Positions 43,042 through 54,683 of a stretch of DNA of 64,000 nucleotides are shown here, piece after piece. The notes beneath the pieces are model-generated. The model did no database searches, was not told the DNA's origin, and saw only the letters and a list, made by a program, of their open reading frames with translations. This DNA is from Cornus controversa (taxonomy: Eukaryota; Streptophyta; Magnoliopsida; Cornales; Cornaceae). Both the position numbers and the translations under genes were made by a program. The stretch lies in assembly GCA_026545225.1 (NCBI GenBank), contig CM048845.1:51498033-51562032 (forward strand), in the 5' to 3' direction. Position 1 is the stretch's first letter, and every line of letters begins with the position of its first letter.

Positions 43042-43870
43042 CTAGAACTTCAATTGAGCATTTCTTTTAAAACTAGTAAACAACCAAATTACTTCACAAA
43101 CACATGAAGTAGCTGCAACATATTTCGTTTCACAAGTTGAGAGTGTGACAATGGGTTCTTTCTTTGAACACCATGTGAAAATCGTATTTTTCCATGAAGA
43201 AAACATAACCTGAAGTACTTTTTCTTTCATCCAAATCTTCGGCCCAATCGCTATTACAATAACCCACAAGTTTGAAATCACTAGAAAATGAAAAGAACAA
43301 CCCAAAATTGAGTGTACCTTTGATGTAACAAAGAATCCTCTTAGCTACCTTGAAATGAGTCACGGTAGGTTTTTCCATAAATCGACTAACAAGCCCAACT
43401 GCAAAGATTATGTCCGGCCTCGTGCAAGTTAAGTATCTTAAGCTTCCAACAAGACTTTTGAAAAATGTTGGATCTACCATCTCTCCATCTTCATCTCATG
43501 ACAACTTGATTCCAGCTTCAACGGGGGTATTCATCAATTTACAATCTTCCATCTTGAATGTTTTGAGAACTTCCTTAGCATAGCTTTCTTGATGAGTGAA
43601 AATTCCATCCTTCATTTGCTTGACCTCAATGCCAAGATAATAAGACATGATTTCAATGTCGTCATCTCAAATTCATGAGTCATAGCTTTCTTAAAATCTT
43701 CAAACATTCTTGGATTGCTTCCTGTGAAGATCAAATCATCCACATACAAGCAAACAAAAAATATATCTCCATTCTCACTAATTTTAGTGTAAAGAGCATG
43801 TTCATATGGACACTTTCAAAAATTCTTGTCTTAAAAATATTTGTCAATGCATTTATTCCACACCCTCGGT
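43042..43870 (-). pseudogene. pol: Ty1/copia RT and RNase H fragment
   Basis: The minus strand encodes the copia RT box YVDDLIFTGSNPRMFEDFKK near 43735-43790, then the connection (FKSLVGSLRYLTCTRPDIIFAVGLVSRFM) and RNase H (YCNSDWAEDLDERKSTSGYVFF, KKEPIVTLSTCETKYVAAT). No LTR, gag or integrase of this copy is present, so it is an isolated remnant with several breaks between a CACTA fragment and a minisatellite. Confidence 0.9.
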
Positions 43871-43989
43871 GTCACTTTTTCGTCTCTTCGGGATCAGGCC
43901 AAGTCCTCACGATTCAGCAGATATTGTCAATATTTCAGCAGTAGGTCAGGTCACCTAACTTTTCTCTTGCAAGCTTCAAAAATTTTTTT

Positions 43990-44380
43990 TCTTTTTTTTT
44001 GTAAATATAGTTTATACTCATATCATAGAGCGTCATCTCTTTTTTTTTGTTAGACAATTTATACTCGTGTTAAGGAGTATTTTTTTTTTGGTAGACAGTT
44101 TATACTCGTGTTAAGGGGTGTCATCTATTTTTTTGGTAGACAGTTTATAATCGTGTCAAGGAGTGTCATCTCTTTTTTTTATGTTAGACAGTTTATACTT
44201 GTGTTAAGGAGTGTTTTTTTTTTTTTTTTGTAAACAGTTTATACTCGTGTTAAGGAGTGTCATCTTTTTTTTAGTAGACAGTTTATACGCGTGTCAAGGA
44301 GTGCTTTTTCTTTTTTTTATAGACAGTTTATACTCATGTCATAGAGTCTCATCGATAGTTTAGGTTCGTATCGGGGAGCA
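43990..44380. repeat. T-rich minisatellite
   Basis: Eight or nine units of about 40-55 bases, each TAGACAGTTTATACTCGTG followed by TTAAGGAGTGTCATC and a T-run of variable length (7-16), stand head to tail. Differences are mostly in the length of the T-run. Confidence 0.9.
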
Positions 44381-44393
44381 CTTTTAGCTTTAA

Positions 44394-44720
44394 TTAGTCT
44401 TCAGCTTTGCAAGACTTAGGAGAAAGTCCAAGCTTGTGTTGAAATGTGTGAATCAGCTTGGCGTCAATTTGGAGATTTTCGTTTTGCTTTGTTTCTTCAT
44501 TATACTCTTCTTGTACTTGAGAAGAAATATCTTCTTCGAACTCATCTCCCCACCCAGAAGGAAGAGCTATTTCATTCGTCATGGTCCATGCAGGAGGATT
44601 GAACCTCACCCAATATGCTTTGATTCCGCTGCAAGATTCGATCCAGACAGCATCTTCAGGCTTTGGTCCCCACACTTTTCCTTCCTCTAGTCTTTTGATT
44701 TTTTGATCCTCCTGTTCCAT
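44394..44720 (-). pseudogene. Unrecognised 108-residue frame beside Tat gag
   Basis: The product starts MEQEDQKIKRLEEGKVW and includes VWIESCSGIKAYWVRFNPP and PSGWGDEFEED. I do not recognise the family. It lies directly downstream (minus strand) of the Tat-like gag at 44799-45470 and may be part of that element's gag or an additional frame. The acidic tail is clear; no catalytic motif is seen. Confidence 0.4.
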
Positions 44721-44798
44721 CTGGGATTGTACATGATTTTGTTCTTGTTCCTCGCTTTCTTCTTTGAGACCTTCGTTTCACTGATTGTTAGAGACAGT

Positions 44799-46495
44799 TT
44801 AAGAAAGTGACTCTTGAGACATCACTCGTGTGTTTCTGGGCAATGATTCTTGTGAGATCTTTGCAAGATTATTCCCATCTTGAACTTTCTTTTTTGGCCT
44901 CCATGTGAACACAATTTTTCGATTACTTCTATTTGAAGTTGTTTGAGGAGAGCTTGAATGAGCTTTGTCTGGAGGGCTTGCCCCCTGTCTACCCAGTCTT
45001 CTACCAATGTTTTCTTGACTCAATGTTTTATGTAAATGAGAACTTTCAGATGAAGTTACTGAAGCAACATGATGTATTTCTTGATATAAGTCTTTAGAGA
45101 TGACGCTTGTAACATAAGATGTACCTATTTCATCATCCGAGTTAGGAAGTATTTTGTCTTCTTCTTCGGACTCAACCCCCTCATCTTTAAGACAATTGTC
45201 AGATATATTGGGAAAGGCAAAAGTCTTTGCACCATGACTTGTTATGCTGAGCTCCATATCATGGGCACGAGTAACCAATTCTTCAAATGTAAGAGGCTTG
45301 ATTCCTTGTAGAATGTAAAGAAGCTCCCAGTGCATGCCTTGGATACACATTTTGATTGTTGATACTTCAGAAAGATGATTTTTGCAATCAAGACTTAGAG
45401 CTCGCCAGCGGTTGATATAGTCGACCACAAGCTCGTCCTTAATTTGTTTTGTGCTAGTGAGTTCTAGCATGTTTACTGTTCTACGAGTACTATAGAAGCG
45501 GTTAAGAAACTCTCACTCCATCTACTCCCAACATTCAATACTTTGAGCTTTGAGGTCCGTGTACCAATCAAATGCATTCCCTTAAGGGAACGAACAAATT
45601 ACTTGACTAAGAGGTCCCCTTCGGTGCCAGCGTTCTTGCAAGTCTCCACAAAGTGTGTAATATGTTGTTTGGGATTGCCTCTTCTATCAAATTGTTAGAA
45701 TTTTGGCAGTTGATATCCCACTGGCGTCTTTAAGCTGTCAGTTCTTTCGGTGTAGGGTTTTGAGTACATAAGAGTGCTCTAAGGGGCGCCACTATACTGT
45801 GCTCGAATTGTGTTCGTTATTATATCCTACAACTGTTGGATAGATAGCAAAGTGATTAACGAAGCAGGGTTAGTTTTGTCAGCCATGTGTCTTGACGCAG
45901 ATGTGTGACGACGCTCTTTTGATTGGGTACCTTGAAGAGAGGAATTTGAAGTATTTTTAGGCAGATGTGTTGACTTGTCAGGATTTTGGATTTCAAGTTT
46001 CCTCATTAGCGCGGCAATCTGCAAGTCCTCTTCAACAGTCTTTGTGAGGTTTTCGATTGCGCACGCCATGACTGCCAGTTGGTCTTCCACCGAGGTTGTT
46101 CGAGTCATCATAGTTGCGAAAACCTTCGAATAGGAAAGTCCTTGAGGGCCAACATTCCTTGAAGGGATCGATTACTCTAAAATCTTAAGTAATGACTCTG
46201 AGAGCGAACCGACGCTAGAGTTGGTGTCAGAGACGGATTGGGGTGAATGTGGTGGCGCCAACTTTTCTGAAACAACGTCAGAGTTCTTTGCCCCCTGAGG
46301 ATCAATGATGTTAACATGTTTAGTTTTCACATCCATTGGTTTAGCAGGATTGGTTTTCACCAAATCTTGCTGATTCTTGAGCGAAGTAATTGCTTTGGTC
46401 TTGCTACGCGTTATAGGACCTGCTGAGGTGCTGCTGGCACTTGACAGGTTCCTAGTGTTCTTGTCATTGCTTACGGCAGATTTGGTGTTAGTCAT
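44799..46495 (-). pseudogene. gag: Gag region of fragment I
   Basis: Open stretches encode an N-terminal basic region (ITRSKTKAITSLKNQQD), TSVEDQLAVMACAIENLTKTV, and the gag core (LTSTKQIKDELVVDYINRWRALSLDCKN, IKMCIQGMHWELLYILQGIKPLTFEELVTRAHDMELSI). This sequence style is widespread in plant Tat-type Ty3 gag. A Ser-rich tail follows. Confidence 0.85.
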
Positions 46496-46617
46496 TGCAG
46501 CAGCAGTTTCTTTTGAATTTTTCTTGTTTGTCGTCTAAACCTTGGGAGGAGCCATAGATTCTGACGAACAGAGTTCGGGAGATATGATATAGGAGATAGA
46601 GATGAGAGGCAAAGAAT

Positions 46618-46637
46618 GTCCCACTGGGCGTGCCAGA
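46618..46637 (-). other. Primer-binding-site-like motif of fragment I
   Basis: The minus strand reads TTCTGGCACGCCCAGTGGGA, ahead of gag. It resembles the TGG-started sites of Tat/Ogre elements; the tRNA cannot be named with certainty. Confidence 0.55.
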
Positions 46638-46870
46638 AATTTGTACACATAAATTTCGTGTTCGAAAATCTAGGAACGAAAATTGGTAACAAATAAATGA
46701 TTTTATTAATTTAAGAAAAATGGGTACAGCCTCTGTGAATTTTTACAAAGATAAAGATAAAGTCCTCTGATTCGATCTCCTTGGTAATCCGGCTTCAAGG
46801 ACTGCTGGAGCTTGATCTTGAATTGGATTGAAACTTTGGTGAATAACGGAACGTGAATGATGTGTTCAGG

Positions 46871-47580
46871 TGGCTAGCAGCCCTCTGTCTTTTGACGAGC
46901 ATGTCATCAATATACACCTCCATATTCCTGCCAATTTACACTTTGAACATTCTATTTACCAGCCTCTGATAGGTTGCGCCTGCATTCTTTAGACCGAATT
47001 ACATAACTATATAGCAGTACAATCCCCTTTCTGTTATAAAGGATGTCCTTTCCTAGTCTGATAGCCACATCAGACTTTGATTATATCCCGAGTAGGCATT
47101 CATGAAGCTGAGCCGCTCGTACCCCGCCATCCCTTCCACTAGCATGTCAATCTGGGGAAGGGGGAAGCTGTCTTTCAGATAGGCTTTGTTTAGATCAGTA
47201 AAGTCGACATACAGGCGCCACTTGCCATTGGATTTTTTAACCAGCACCACGTTTGCCAACCAGTCCAGGTAATTGATTTCCCATACAAAGTTAGCCTTAA
47301 ATAATTTCTCTACCTCCTCAGAAATTGCCATGTTTCTTTCTAGGGCAAAGATTCTCCTTTTCTGTCTGACTGGCTTGGCAGTGGGGTCGATATTTAGTTG
47401 ATATACGACAATGGTTGGATCGATCCCAGGTATATCCTTATGGGACCATGCGAACACATCTTCATTTGTTTTGAAGAATTGCACCATCTCTTCTCGAGAG
47501 GTGGGTGATAGTGACGACCCCAACATCACCTTCTTTCCTGCACCTTGTTCGTTCAAGTCAACCTCGACTAGTTCTTCCAT
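46871..47580 (-). pseudogene. pol: RT region of fragment J
   Basis: The 175-residue stretch contains FAWSHKDIPGIDPTIVVYQLNI, the RT fingers (WLANVVLVKKSNGKWRLYVD, DLNKAYLKDSFPLPQID) and the palm start FMNAYSGYNQ. At 46876-46925 the DNA still encodes VYIDDMLVKR, the catalytic box. These blocks are typical of Tat-type RT. Confidence 0.88.
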
Positions 47581-47705
47581 CGGCTCTGCATGATGGACCT
47601 CTTATTTCTTTTCCACTTCTAGTCCCTCAATGTTTAGGGTTTCTGACATCTTCCTCTCCTTTAGGGAGGTGGCATAGCATTCTTGGGCCGTGGCCTGATC
47701 TCCTC

Positions 47706-47978
47706 TTAGCTCCCCGACACCATGCTCGGTAGGAAACCAACGAGGAGGTGATAAGTAGAGGTCACTGCTCTCATAGCATTCAACATGGCCCTTCCCAAAA
47801 TAACATTATACGTTGTTGGGCAGTCCATTATGAAGAAAGTTACCATCTTGGTGACTTGCCTGGGGCTTGAATCAGCAGTGATCGGGACGTCGATTGTACC
47901 CAAGGGAAGGAGTTTCTCCCCAGAGAAGCATATGAGTGGAGATTGAGTAGGCTTGAGTCTATCCCTTCCAATCTTCAT
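47706..47978 (-). pseudogene. pol: Protease region of fragment J
   Basis: The 90-residue product has IGRDRLKPTQSPLICFSGEKLLPLGTIDVPI and TYNVILGRAMLNAMRAVTSTYHL, the second half of a Tat-type retropepsin with the YNVILGR block. Confidence 0.85.
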
Positions 47979-48028
47979 CTGATCAAATGCATATACAAAA
48001 AGGAAGTCTGCAAAACTTTCGTTGTCAA

Positions 48029-49438
48029 TTAAAACCCGCCTAATTGTGAATTAGCGACAATTAATGTTACCACGAGGGCATCATCATGGGGTTGCTGAAT
48101 TTTTCTGGCGTCATCCTCTAAAAAAGTTATGATCTGGTCGTCCAATCGAGGGCACTTAGCAGTTGACTGGCTCACCTCTCCGACTTTGGAGAAATTTCTG
48201 ACTTTCCCTACATATGCTTTGCGAGCGGCGTTAGACTTGCCGCCACCCCCGATTCCTCCAGAGATGACTCTAATTTCCCCCATTGGAGGGTTTTTGCGAG
48301 TCGTGTCTTCATTCACATCCTGCGTATGATTCTGTGTTCTCTGCCCCCCACTGACCACAAATCTCCGCAATTGGCCCCTTTGAATCAAACTCTCAATCTA
48401 TGTTTTCAAATCTATGCATTCATCAGTATCGTGGCCATGGTCGCGATGGAACCTACAATACTTATCATGGGATCTTCTGGCCGGATCAGTTTTCAACTTT
48501 GGAGGCCACGATACTACCGGTTTGTCCTAGATGTGGAGGAGGATCTGACTTATCGACTCATTCAATGGAGTGAAACTGAATCGCCTGTCACGGCGCATGG
48601 TCTTCTCATTCTGTTCTTGTGACACTCTGTCGTACTTGGGGTTTCGTTCCTCTCTGCTAGATTGCCCTCCCCTTTTTCTGTCCACCTTTTTGTCGCTATC
48701 ACCTTTTTCCCTCCAGGAATCAAGGGCATCTTCGGCATTCATATACTTTTGAGCTTTCATAAGTAATTCGGACATGCTTTCGGGGGGGTGCTTAGAAATA
48801 GAGTATAGGAATTTGGAGGGTAATAGTCCTCCCATGAATGTTGTAACTACCACCTTATTATCCAAGGCATCCACTTGTAACATTTCTCTGTTGAATCGAT
48901 TGATTTAATCTTGCAACGATTCCCCCTTGGTTTGCCTTACATTCAGGAGATAGGTAGCAAGTTTCCTATGTCTTCGGGCAGCAATGAAATTACCAACGAA
49001 TAGTTGGCTCAATTCTTTGAAAGAACGAACAAATGCTGGTTTCAAACTGTTGAACTAGGACATGGCGGAGCCTTTTAAGGTAGTGGGAAAGGCTCTGCAT
49101 ATGATCTCGTTACGTACCGCCTAAAGATGCATCAACACCTTGTAAGTTTCCAAGTGATCTAGCAGGTCCTTGGCCCCGTCAAAGCTTTCCACTATGGGCA
49201 TCTTGAACCTAGCAGGTAGGGGACAACTCATTACCCCTGTAGAGAAAGGGAGGTTGGTTTGCTGGACCAAGTCCTCTATTGTGGTAGGACCCTTCCCCCT
49301 TATGGAGTGTGCCATGTTTTCTACCCTGGCTCTCAGGTCCTGCATCTCCATGTCGTGATAAGCAATAGGTTCAGAATCTCCATGGGGTTGGCTCCTTTCG
49401 GGCAGGACTAAACGGCTGTGATTTGTCCCACCTCTCAC
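48029..49438 (-). pseudogene. gag: Gag region of fragment J
   Basis: Open stretches give the N-terminal part (PLPARFKMPIVESFDGAKDLLDHLETYKVLM), the core (FMGGLLPSKFLYSISKHPPESMSELLMKAQKYMNAEDAL) and a basic linker (KRGGQSSREERNPKYD) typical of Tat-lineage gag. The leader side continues to 49877 without a credible frame. Confidence 0.85.
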
Positions 49439-49877
49439 TTGACTCTAAGCTACATCCTCCATTGGGACTTCATTTTCTCGCCCAATACCATCCCCCTCAG
49501 GATGAACAGGCCTTAGGTAAGTTGGCGATGACACCGGCGCCACAGGAGGGAGGCGTTGCAGAATCACCGCATTTTATTGGAGCAATTGAGCCAGACTTTG
49601 ATTTAAGTTCCAGACCTGGTGCTCCAATGCTGTGACACGCCCTTGATCGTTTGGGACTTCGGGGTGTGTCACCGAAAAGTCCATCTGTCTAGGGGTTGCG
49701 TGCCTCCATGACCTACGGGCACGCTGGCTGCCAGGTCCTGTCCGGTTGGAGGGTCAGAACCGATAAGAGGATCTTACGCGGCTGGAGGATCGTTTCATAC
49801 AGGAAGGTCTTGTACTGGAGGATCATGGCCAACAAGGGGGTGTTGTACGACCGTAGTTTCTAACCCAGATCATAGGT
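49439..49877 (-). other. Leader side of fragment J
   Basis: About 440 bases upstream of the gag core on the minus strand. I see gag N-terminal-like low-complexity sequence (Gln/Pro/Gly-rich) but no certain domain. It stops at the LTR of G. Confidence 0.5.
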
Positions 49878-51318
49878 TGATAGGCGTTGAATGTTACTCA
49901 TTCTAGCCTCTTAACTTATGTATTTTATTCTCTTAGTGATAGATTATTTTGTGATTTTACTTTGTTTTAGTGTTTTCTGTATTTTCAGGGCCTTAATGAT
50001 TATTTCAGTTAAAACCAAGCTTTTTGGGCTTTTATAGAAGACATCCAAGATGGTGAGATGAAGCCTACATCAACGAGATTCACTCAACCATTTATTTCAA
50101 CTCAAATCAGCCCAAGGAAGAGGTCCAAGAGAATTACAGCTGCTTAAGAAGGTTTCGGGCCTGAAGCCCAAATCTGCATATAATATAGTCTTAATCCCGT
50201 TTTGGATTTCATGAAAATTCCGTGAATCGGACTTTCAGTGGGTCAAAAGTTGGGCTGAAATCAGCAGAAAAAACCCACCTGATTAGTGCTGCGGGAAATC
50301 CTAATTTATTCCTAATTGGATTAGGACTTTGGTGTATTCTCTTGGGGAATAAAGTAAAGACTTGGAGGCTGAATTGAGAGAGCTTACAGAGAGATTAGCT
50401 AGAGAGAACAGAGCTTGGAGAGTTTGAGAGGGCTGAGAAGAGAACAGAAACATATTGCAGAGCCATTGGAGAACGAAGTCATACGCGTAATTCAGAAAGA
50501 TGATGTCTTCTTCCTCAACAGTTGAAACTTCTTCTTCTACCATGAGCGGCTAGTTCATCCACTAGGGTTTTGATGTAGCCCAAACAAAGCATCAATGGTT
50601 TGATTGTTTTAATTATTGGGGACCTTTATATACATGCATAGATTGTGTAATTCAGAGGATTCTTATTATAGAATTGAGCAATAAAAGTCTTGTAAATTCA
50701 ATCTCAATGATTTCTTATCTTGTCTTAGATATTTAGTTGTTGTTATTGAACTCAATCTCTCTTGTTTTCTGTGATCATGAGAGAGATTATTATACAATGG
50801 TAGTCACTGAATATATTATTATGAGCTTTGATGGATTATGCCTAGAGAAGATGAACCATACTGCCCCCTAGATTAGAGTAGTTAGGCAGATGGCTCATGC
50901 CAATCGAAGATAGTCCATGGCTTAGCCTTAATCATATGTTATCTTTTTGACGGATGAAGGTGAGCTTGTAGCCACCGACACCACTTATGCATGATGTAAT
51001 TCCCTATAGTTGATTTAATTGACCATTGATTGTGGAGTTAGTGGTGAAGTCAAACACCCTAGATTTCTCTCCTATTATCTTCATTATCTTGTTTACTTTG
51101 ATTTATTTTATTTAATCTTTTTAATTAGTTTAAAAATTAGAATTCTTTTCTTATAAATTTAATTAGAATTAATTCCGTATTCCAACTCATCAGACCATAA
51201 TCCCTGAGGTACGATACCCCTTCCTTTTGATAGCCCTATTCTGCAAGGAATTCGTTCTATTGCGAAGTGTGAAAATTTTTAATTGATATATTTTTGAGTC
51301 ACACTCACACACGAATCA
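49878..51318 (+). repeat. 5' LTR of G
   Basis: It starts TGATAGGCGTTGAATG and ends CACACACGAATCA, 1441 bases, followed by the primer site. A TATA-like CATATAATATAG lies near 50176. ORFs at 50301-50543 and 51391-51612 (the latter past the LTR end) are on the other strand and show no domain. Confidence 0.85.
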
Positions 51319-51323
51319 ATTTT

Positions 51324-51340
51324 TGGCGCCGTTGCCGGGG
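51324..51340 (+). other. Primer-binding site of G
   Basis: TGGCGCCGTTGCCGGGG, identical in type to E1 and F, lies five bases after the LTR end. Confidence 0.92.
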
Positions 51341-51463
51341 ATTATCTATTTGATTGATTGGATTTTACAGAATTAGTTTTAATTGGATTTTTAGTTTAGG
51401 AAATTTTTATATTTTATTTTTAATTTTGTTTTTGTTTTCTGTTCAGGTGCTTTTGGTAAATAT

Positions 51464-53167
51464 ATGCAAGGTCGTCGTTCTGTAGCTGATCCTTTGATAC
51501 CTCTTGATCCTGAGCCTGAACGTACTCTTAGACAACAGAGGAACATCCCTGTTGATACAATTGTGCAAGAGGAAGAATTAATTGAAGACATGGCAGAAGA
51601 GAGGAATAACAACCTTGTTCCTAATGCTGATGGAGAAAGAGCTAGACTGCTTGGGGACTACTATGTTCCTGAGACATATACCTCACCAACAGGTTTTCAA
51701 CTGCCCAATGTCACAGCACAGAATTATGAGATCAAGTCCAGCATTATTCAGATGCTACCATCTTATTTTGGGCTGACTCAAGAAGACCCTTACAAGCATC
51801 TGGATGACTTCATTGAAGTGTGCTCAACTACAAAAATTCACAACTTCTTTGAAGATGCTTTCAGAATGAGACTTTTTCCATTCTCTCTGAAAGACAAAGC
51901 AAAGTATTGGTTCAACTCTCTACCGGCTGGTTCTATCACGACTTGGACTCAGATGCAACATGAGTTTCTCAAGAAGTATTTTCTGATAGGGAAGACCAAT
52001 CAGTTCAGACATGCTATTACTGGTTTCTCCCAACATGAGGGGGAACAATTTTATGAGACATGGGAAAGATTCAAGGACCTTCTTAGGAAGTGTCCCCATC
52101 ATCAAGTTCCTAAGTGGCAACTAGTGCAGAGTTTTCATGAAGGACTGACAGAAGCCAACAGACAGATGGTTGATGCATCGTGTGGAGGTACTTTTATGTT
52201 GAAGAGTGAAGAAGAGGCATGGACCTTATTTGAAAATCTTAGTGACAACTCTCTACAACATGTGTCCTCTACTCGTTCTAGCAGACTTGCCACTACAAGG
52301 AAAACTGATAGGATTTTTGAGGTTGGTGCTTCAGAAGCTAAGCCAACTGATATTGACTTAATTGCACAGAAGGTAGCAGCAATTATGGCTGCCAATCAAA
52401 CTCCTTCTGCTTCAAATTCTACATTGCTAGGCCCTTGTGAGTTTTGCTCTAGTCCTATGCATAATGTGAGCAATTGTCCTTCAATGGGGCAATTTTCTGA
52501 TATTCAACATGAGCAAGTTCAAGCTACTTTCACTGAACCAATGAATCCTCCATGAGGTAATACTTACAATTCTACATGGAGGAATCATCCTGGTTTTTCT
52601 TACAGCAACCAAGCGGCAGCAATGCAACCGTCATATCAACCTAGGACTTTTGTGCCTCAACAGCAATATCAAACATAAAGTCCTATGGCCCAAAGAATTT
52701 CTGCTATTGAAGACAAGCTGACACTTACCTTGTCTAAATTTGACAAGCTTGATTCTCTCATAGAGACAGTGCAAGCTACTGCAGCAACAGTACAATCTAC
52801 AGTTCAGCTAGTGCACTCGCATTCTCAATCCATTGCCAAACTGGAATCTCAGTTTGGACAGCTTGCTACTTCATTATGCAGAAGAGAAGAAGGGAAGCTC
52901 CCTAGTCAACTAATTGCTAATCCAAGAGGGATGCAAGCTTCCACAAGCAACACACACTATGAGCAAGTTCAAGCCATTACCACTTTGAGGAGTGGGAAAC
53001 TAATTAAAAATATGGTGGGTGAGAAGAAAGAAGAAGAAAAAGTGACCACAAGTCCAAGTGCTGAAATTCCTTATGAGCCCAATGCTCCTTTCCCACAACG
53101 TTTCCTAGAAGCATCTAAATTGGGGAAGCAATGGGACAAGTTGCATGACATGATGGAGGTGTTTTGA
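51464..53167 (+). pseudogene. gag: Gag region of G
   Basis: The 363-residue first stretch starts MQGRRSVADPLIPLDPEPER and has TLRQQRNIP, the core (LTQEDPYKHLDDFIEVCSTT, LKDKAKYWFNSLPAG, HEFLKKYF) and a CCHC knuckle (CEFCSSPMHNVSNC) near 52436-52480. The second stretch (52685-53167) has the coiled linker (QRISAIEDKLTLTLSKFDKL, CRREEGKLPSQ, ITTLRSGKL). Block order matches E1 and F. It is close to whole, with a small number of breaks. Confidence 0.9.
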
Positions 53168-53170
53168 CAA

Positions 53171-54652
53171 GTGAAGATTAATTTGCCACTCCTTGATGCC
53201 ATCAAGCAAATTCCTCCTTATGCTAAATTCTTGAAGGACTTGTGCACTCAGAAAAGGTGTTCTAAAAGTCATGTGCCAAAGAAAGTGATGCTGCCACAAC
53301 AAGTAAGTTCAATAATCCAGCAGTGTACTCCTCCCAAGTACAAAGATCCTGGTGCTCCAACTATCTCATGTATGATTGGGGAGCACCATGTGGATAAAGC
53401 TCTTCTTGATTTGGGTGCAAGTGTGAATTTGCTACCCTATTCAGTTTACTTACAATTGGGCTTGGGAGAATTGAAGCCTACCTCGGTGGTATTGCAATTT
53501 GCAGATAGATCAACAAAGCAACCCCGAGGAATCATAGAAGATGTGCTCATTAAAGTGGACAAGTTCTACTTTCCTGTTGATTTTATTGTACTTGACACTG
53601 AGCCGGTTCACAATCCGAAGAGGCACATTCCAGTGATCCTTGGTCGACCTTTCTTAGCTACTGCTGATGCTTGCATAAATTGTAGGTCAGGGATCATGGA
53701 TATTTCCTTTGGCAACATGAAGGTTAAGCTTAATATTTTCAATGCTTTTGAGAATCCTCCAGATCAGACTGATGTTTTCTTCATGGACTCTGAGGATGTG
53801 GCTGAATCTACAGATGAATTAAGGGTGCAAGAAGAACAGAAGGAAAAAAAGGTGTTTGAAGATCAAATTTCTACCATGATGGTAACTTCTGTATGCACTA
53901 CACTTTCCAAAACACTTCAGAGGGAGAAATTGTTTGGAGTTTCCGATAACTCCACACCATGGTATGCAGATATTGTGAACTATTTAGCCACGGGAAAAGT
54001 GCCAAGAGACCGGACCAAGCGAGAATGTGATCGATTCTTCTCTAAAGTTCATCATTACTTTTGGGAGGATCCAGAGTTATTTAAATATTATCCAGATCAG
54101 ATTATTCGGCGATGTGTCCCAGACCATGAGTTTCAAGATATTCTCAAGTTCTGCCATTCACTGGCATGTGGAGGCCACTTCAGTGCAAGGAAGACAGCAG
54201 TAAAGGTACTTCAATGTGGATTCTTTTGGCCTTCTCTGTTTCATGATGCATATGTTTTCTGTAAGACTTGTGATCGGTGTCAAAGATTGGGTTCAATGTC
54301 GAGGCGTGATATGATGCCAATGAGCCCCATTCTAGTGGTTGAAATTTTTGATGTTTGGGGAATTGATTTTATGGGACCCTTTCCACCTTCTTTCGGCTAC
54401 GAATACATTCTGGTTAGGGTGGATTATGTCTCCAAATGGGTGGAGGCCATTGCAACTCGAACCAATGATCATAAGGTGGTAATCAAATTCATGCATGAGA
54501 ACATTCTTAGTCGATTTGGAATTCCTCGAGCCTTGATCAGTGATGGTGGTACTCACTTTTGCAATAAATTCTTGAGAAGTTTGCTCGCTAAATATTCAGT
54601 GACACATAAGGTGGTATCATCCTCAGACAAGTGGGCAAGTAGAGCTGTCTAA
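53171..54652 (+). pseudogene. pol: Protease and integrase N-terminal/core region of G
   Basis: The 493-residue open frame starts with KINLPLLDAIKQIPPYAKFL, has the retropepsin (KALLDLGASVNLLPYSVYLQLG, KQPRGIIEDVLIKVDKFYFP, VILGRPFLATADACINC) in its first 200 residues, then an acidic linker, then integrase: TPWYADIVNYLATGKVP, the HHCC domain (HSLACGGHFSARKTA, CKTCDRCQRLG) and the core ([41 protein letters not shown]). RT and RNase H do not appear between protease and integrase. Confidence 0.9.
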
Positions 54653-54683
54653 TCGAGAAATTAAGCATGTTCTCGAAAAGACA

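Larger units (their letters stand above)
39948..43080 (-). mobile_element. CACTA/EnSpm DNA transposon fragment
   Basis: The left end reads CACTATAACAAATAAGGG, a CACTA-type terminal inverted repeat, followed by 450 bases of subterminal repeats. A TNP2-like transposase gene runs on the minus strand toward this end (41850-42887). No second terminus (an inverted copy ending in TATAGTG) was found before the sequence changes to copia near 43080, so the transposase 5' end of the element is cut away. Two in-frame stops (42718-42720 and 42473-42475) show that it is inactive. It abuts the H integrase at 39947. Confidence 0.9.
44390..46870 (-). mobile_element. Tat-type Ty3 fragment I (LTR edge, primer site, gag)
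   Basis: From the right: an LTR-like remnant (46645-46870), a primer-site-like TGGCACGCCCAGTGGGAC at 46618-46637 on the minus strand, and gag frames to 44799. The primer motif and gag type are those of Tat-lineage elements. Pol is absent. It has about five breaks. Confidence 0.75.
46871..49877 (-). mobile_element. Tat-type Ty3 fragment J (gag to RT)
   Basis: Gag, protease and RT remnants are in order on the minus strand. The RT side is cut at about 46875 where fragment I begins, and the gag side is cut at 49877 where the G LTR begins. The RT blocks (EVEKLFKANFVWEINYLDWLANVVLVKK, DLNKAYLKDSFPLPQIDMLVE) mark the Tat/Retand type. Heavily broken, about eight breaks. Confidence 0.85.

Noticed and set aside
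39948-43080. Complete CACTA element
   Set aside because: Only one terminus is present; no inverted CACTA end was found on the right before copia sequence begins.
50301-50543. 80-residue ORF inside the LTR of G
   Set aside because: Leucine/serine-rich chance frame on the opposite strand of an LTR, with no counterpart in related LTRs.
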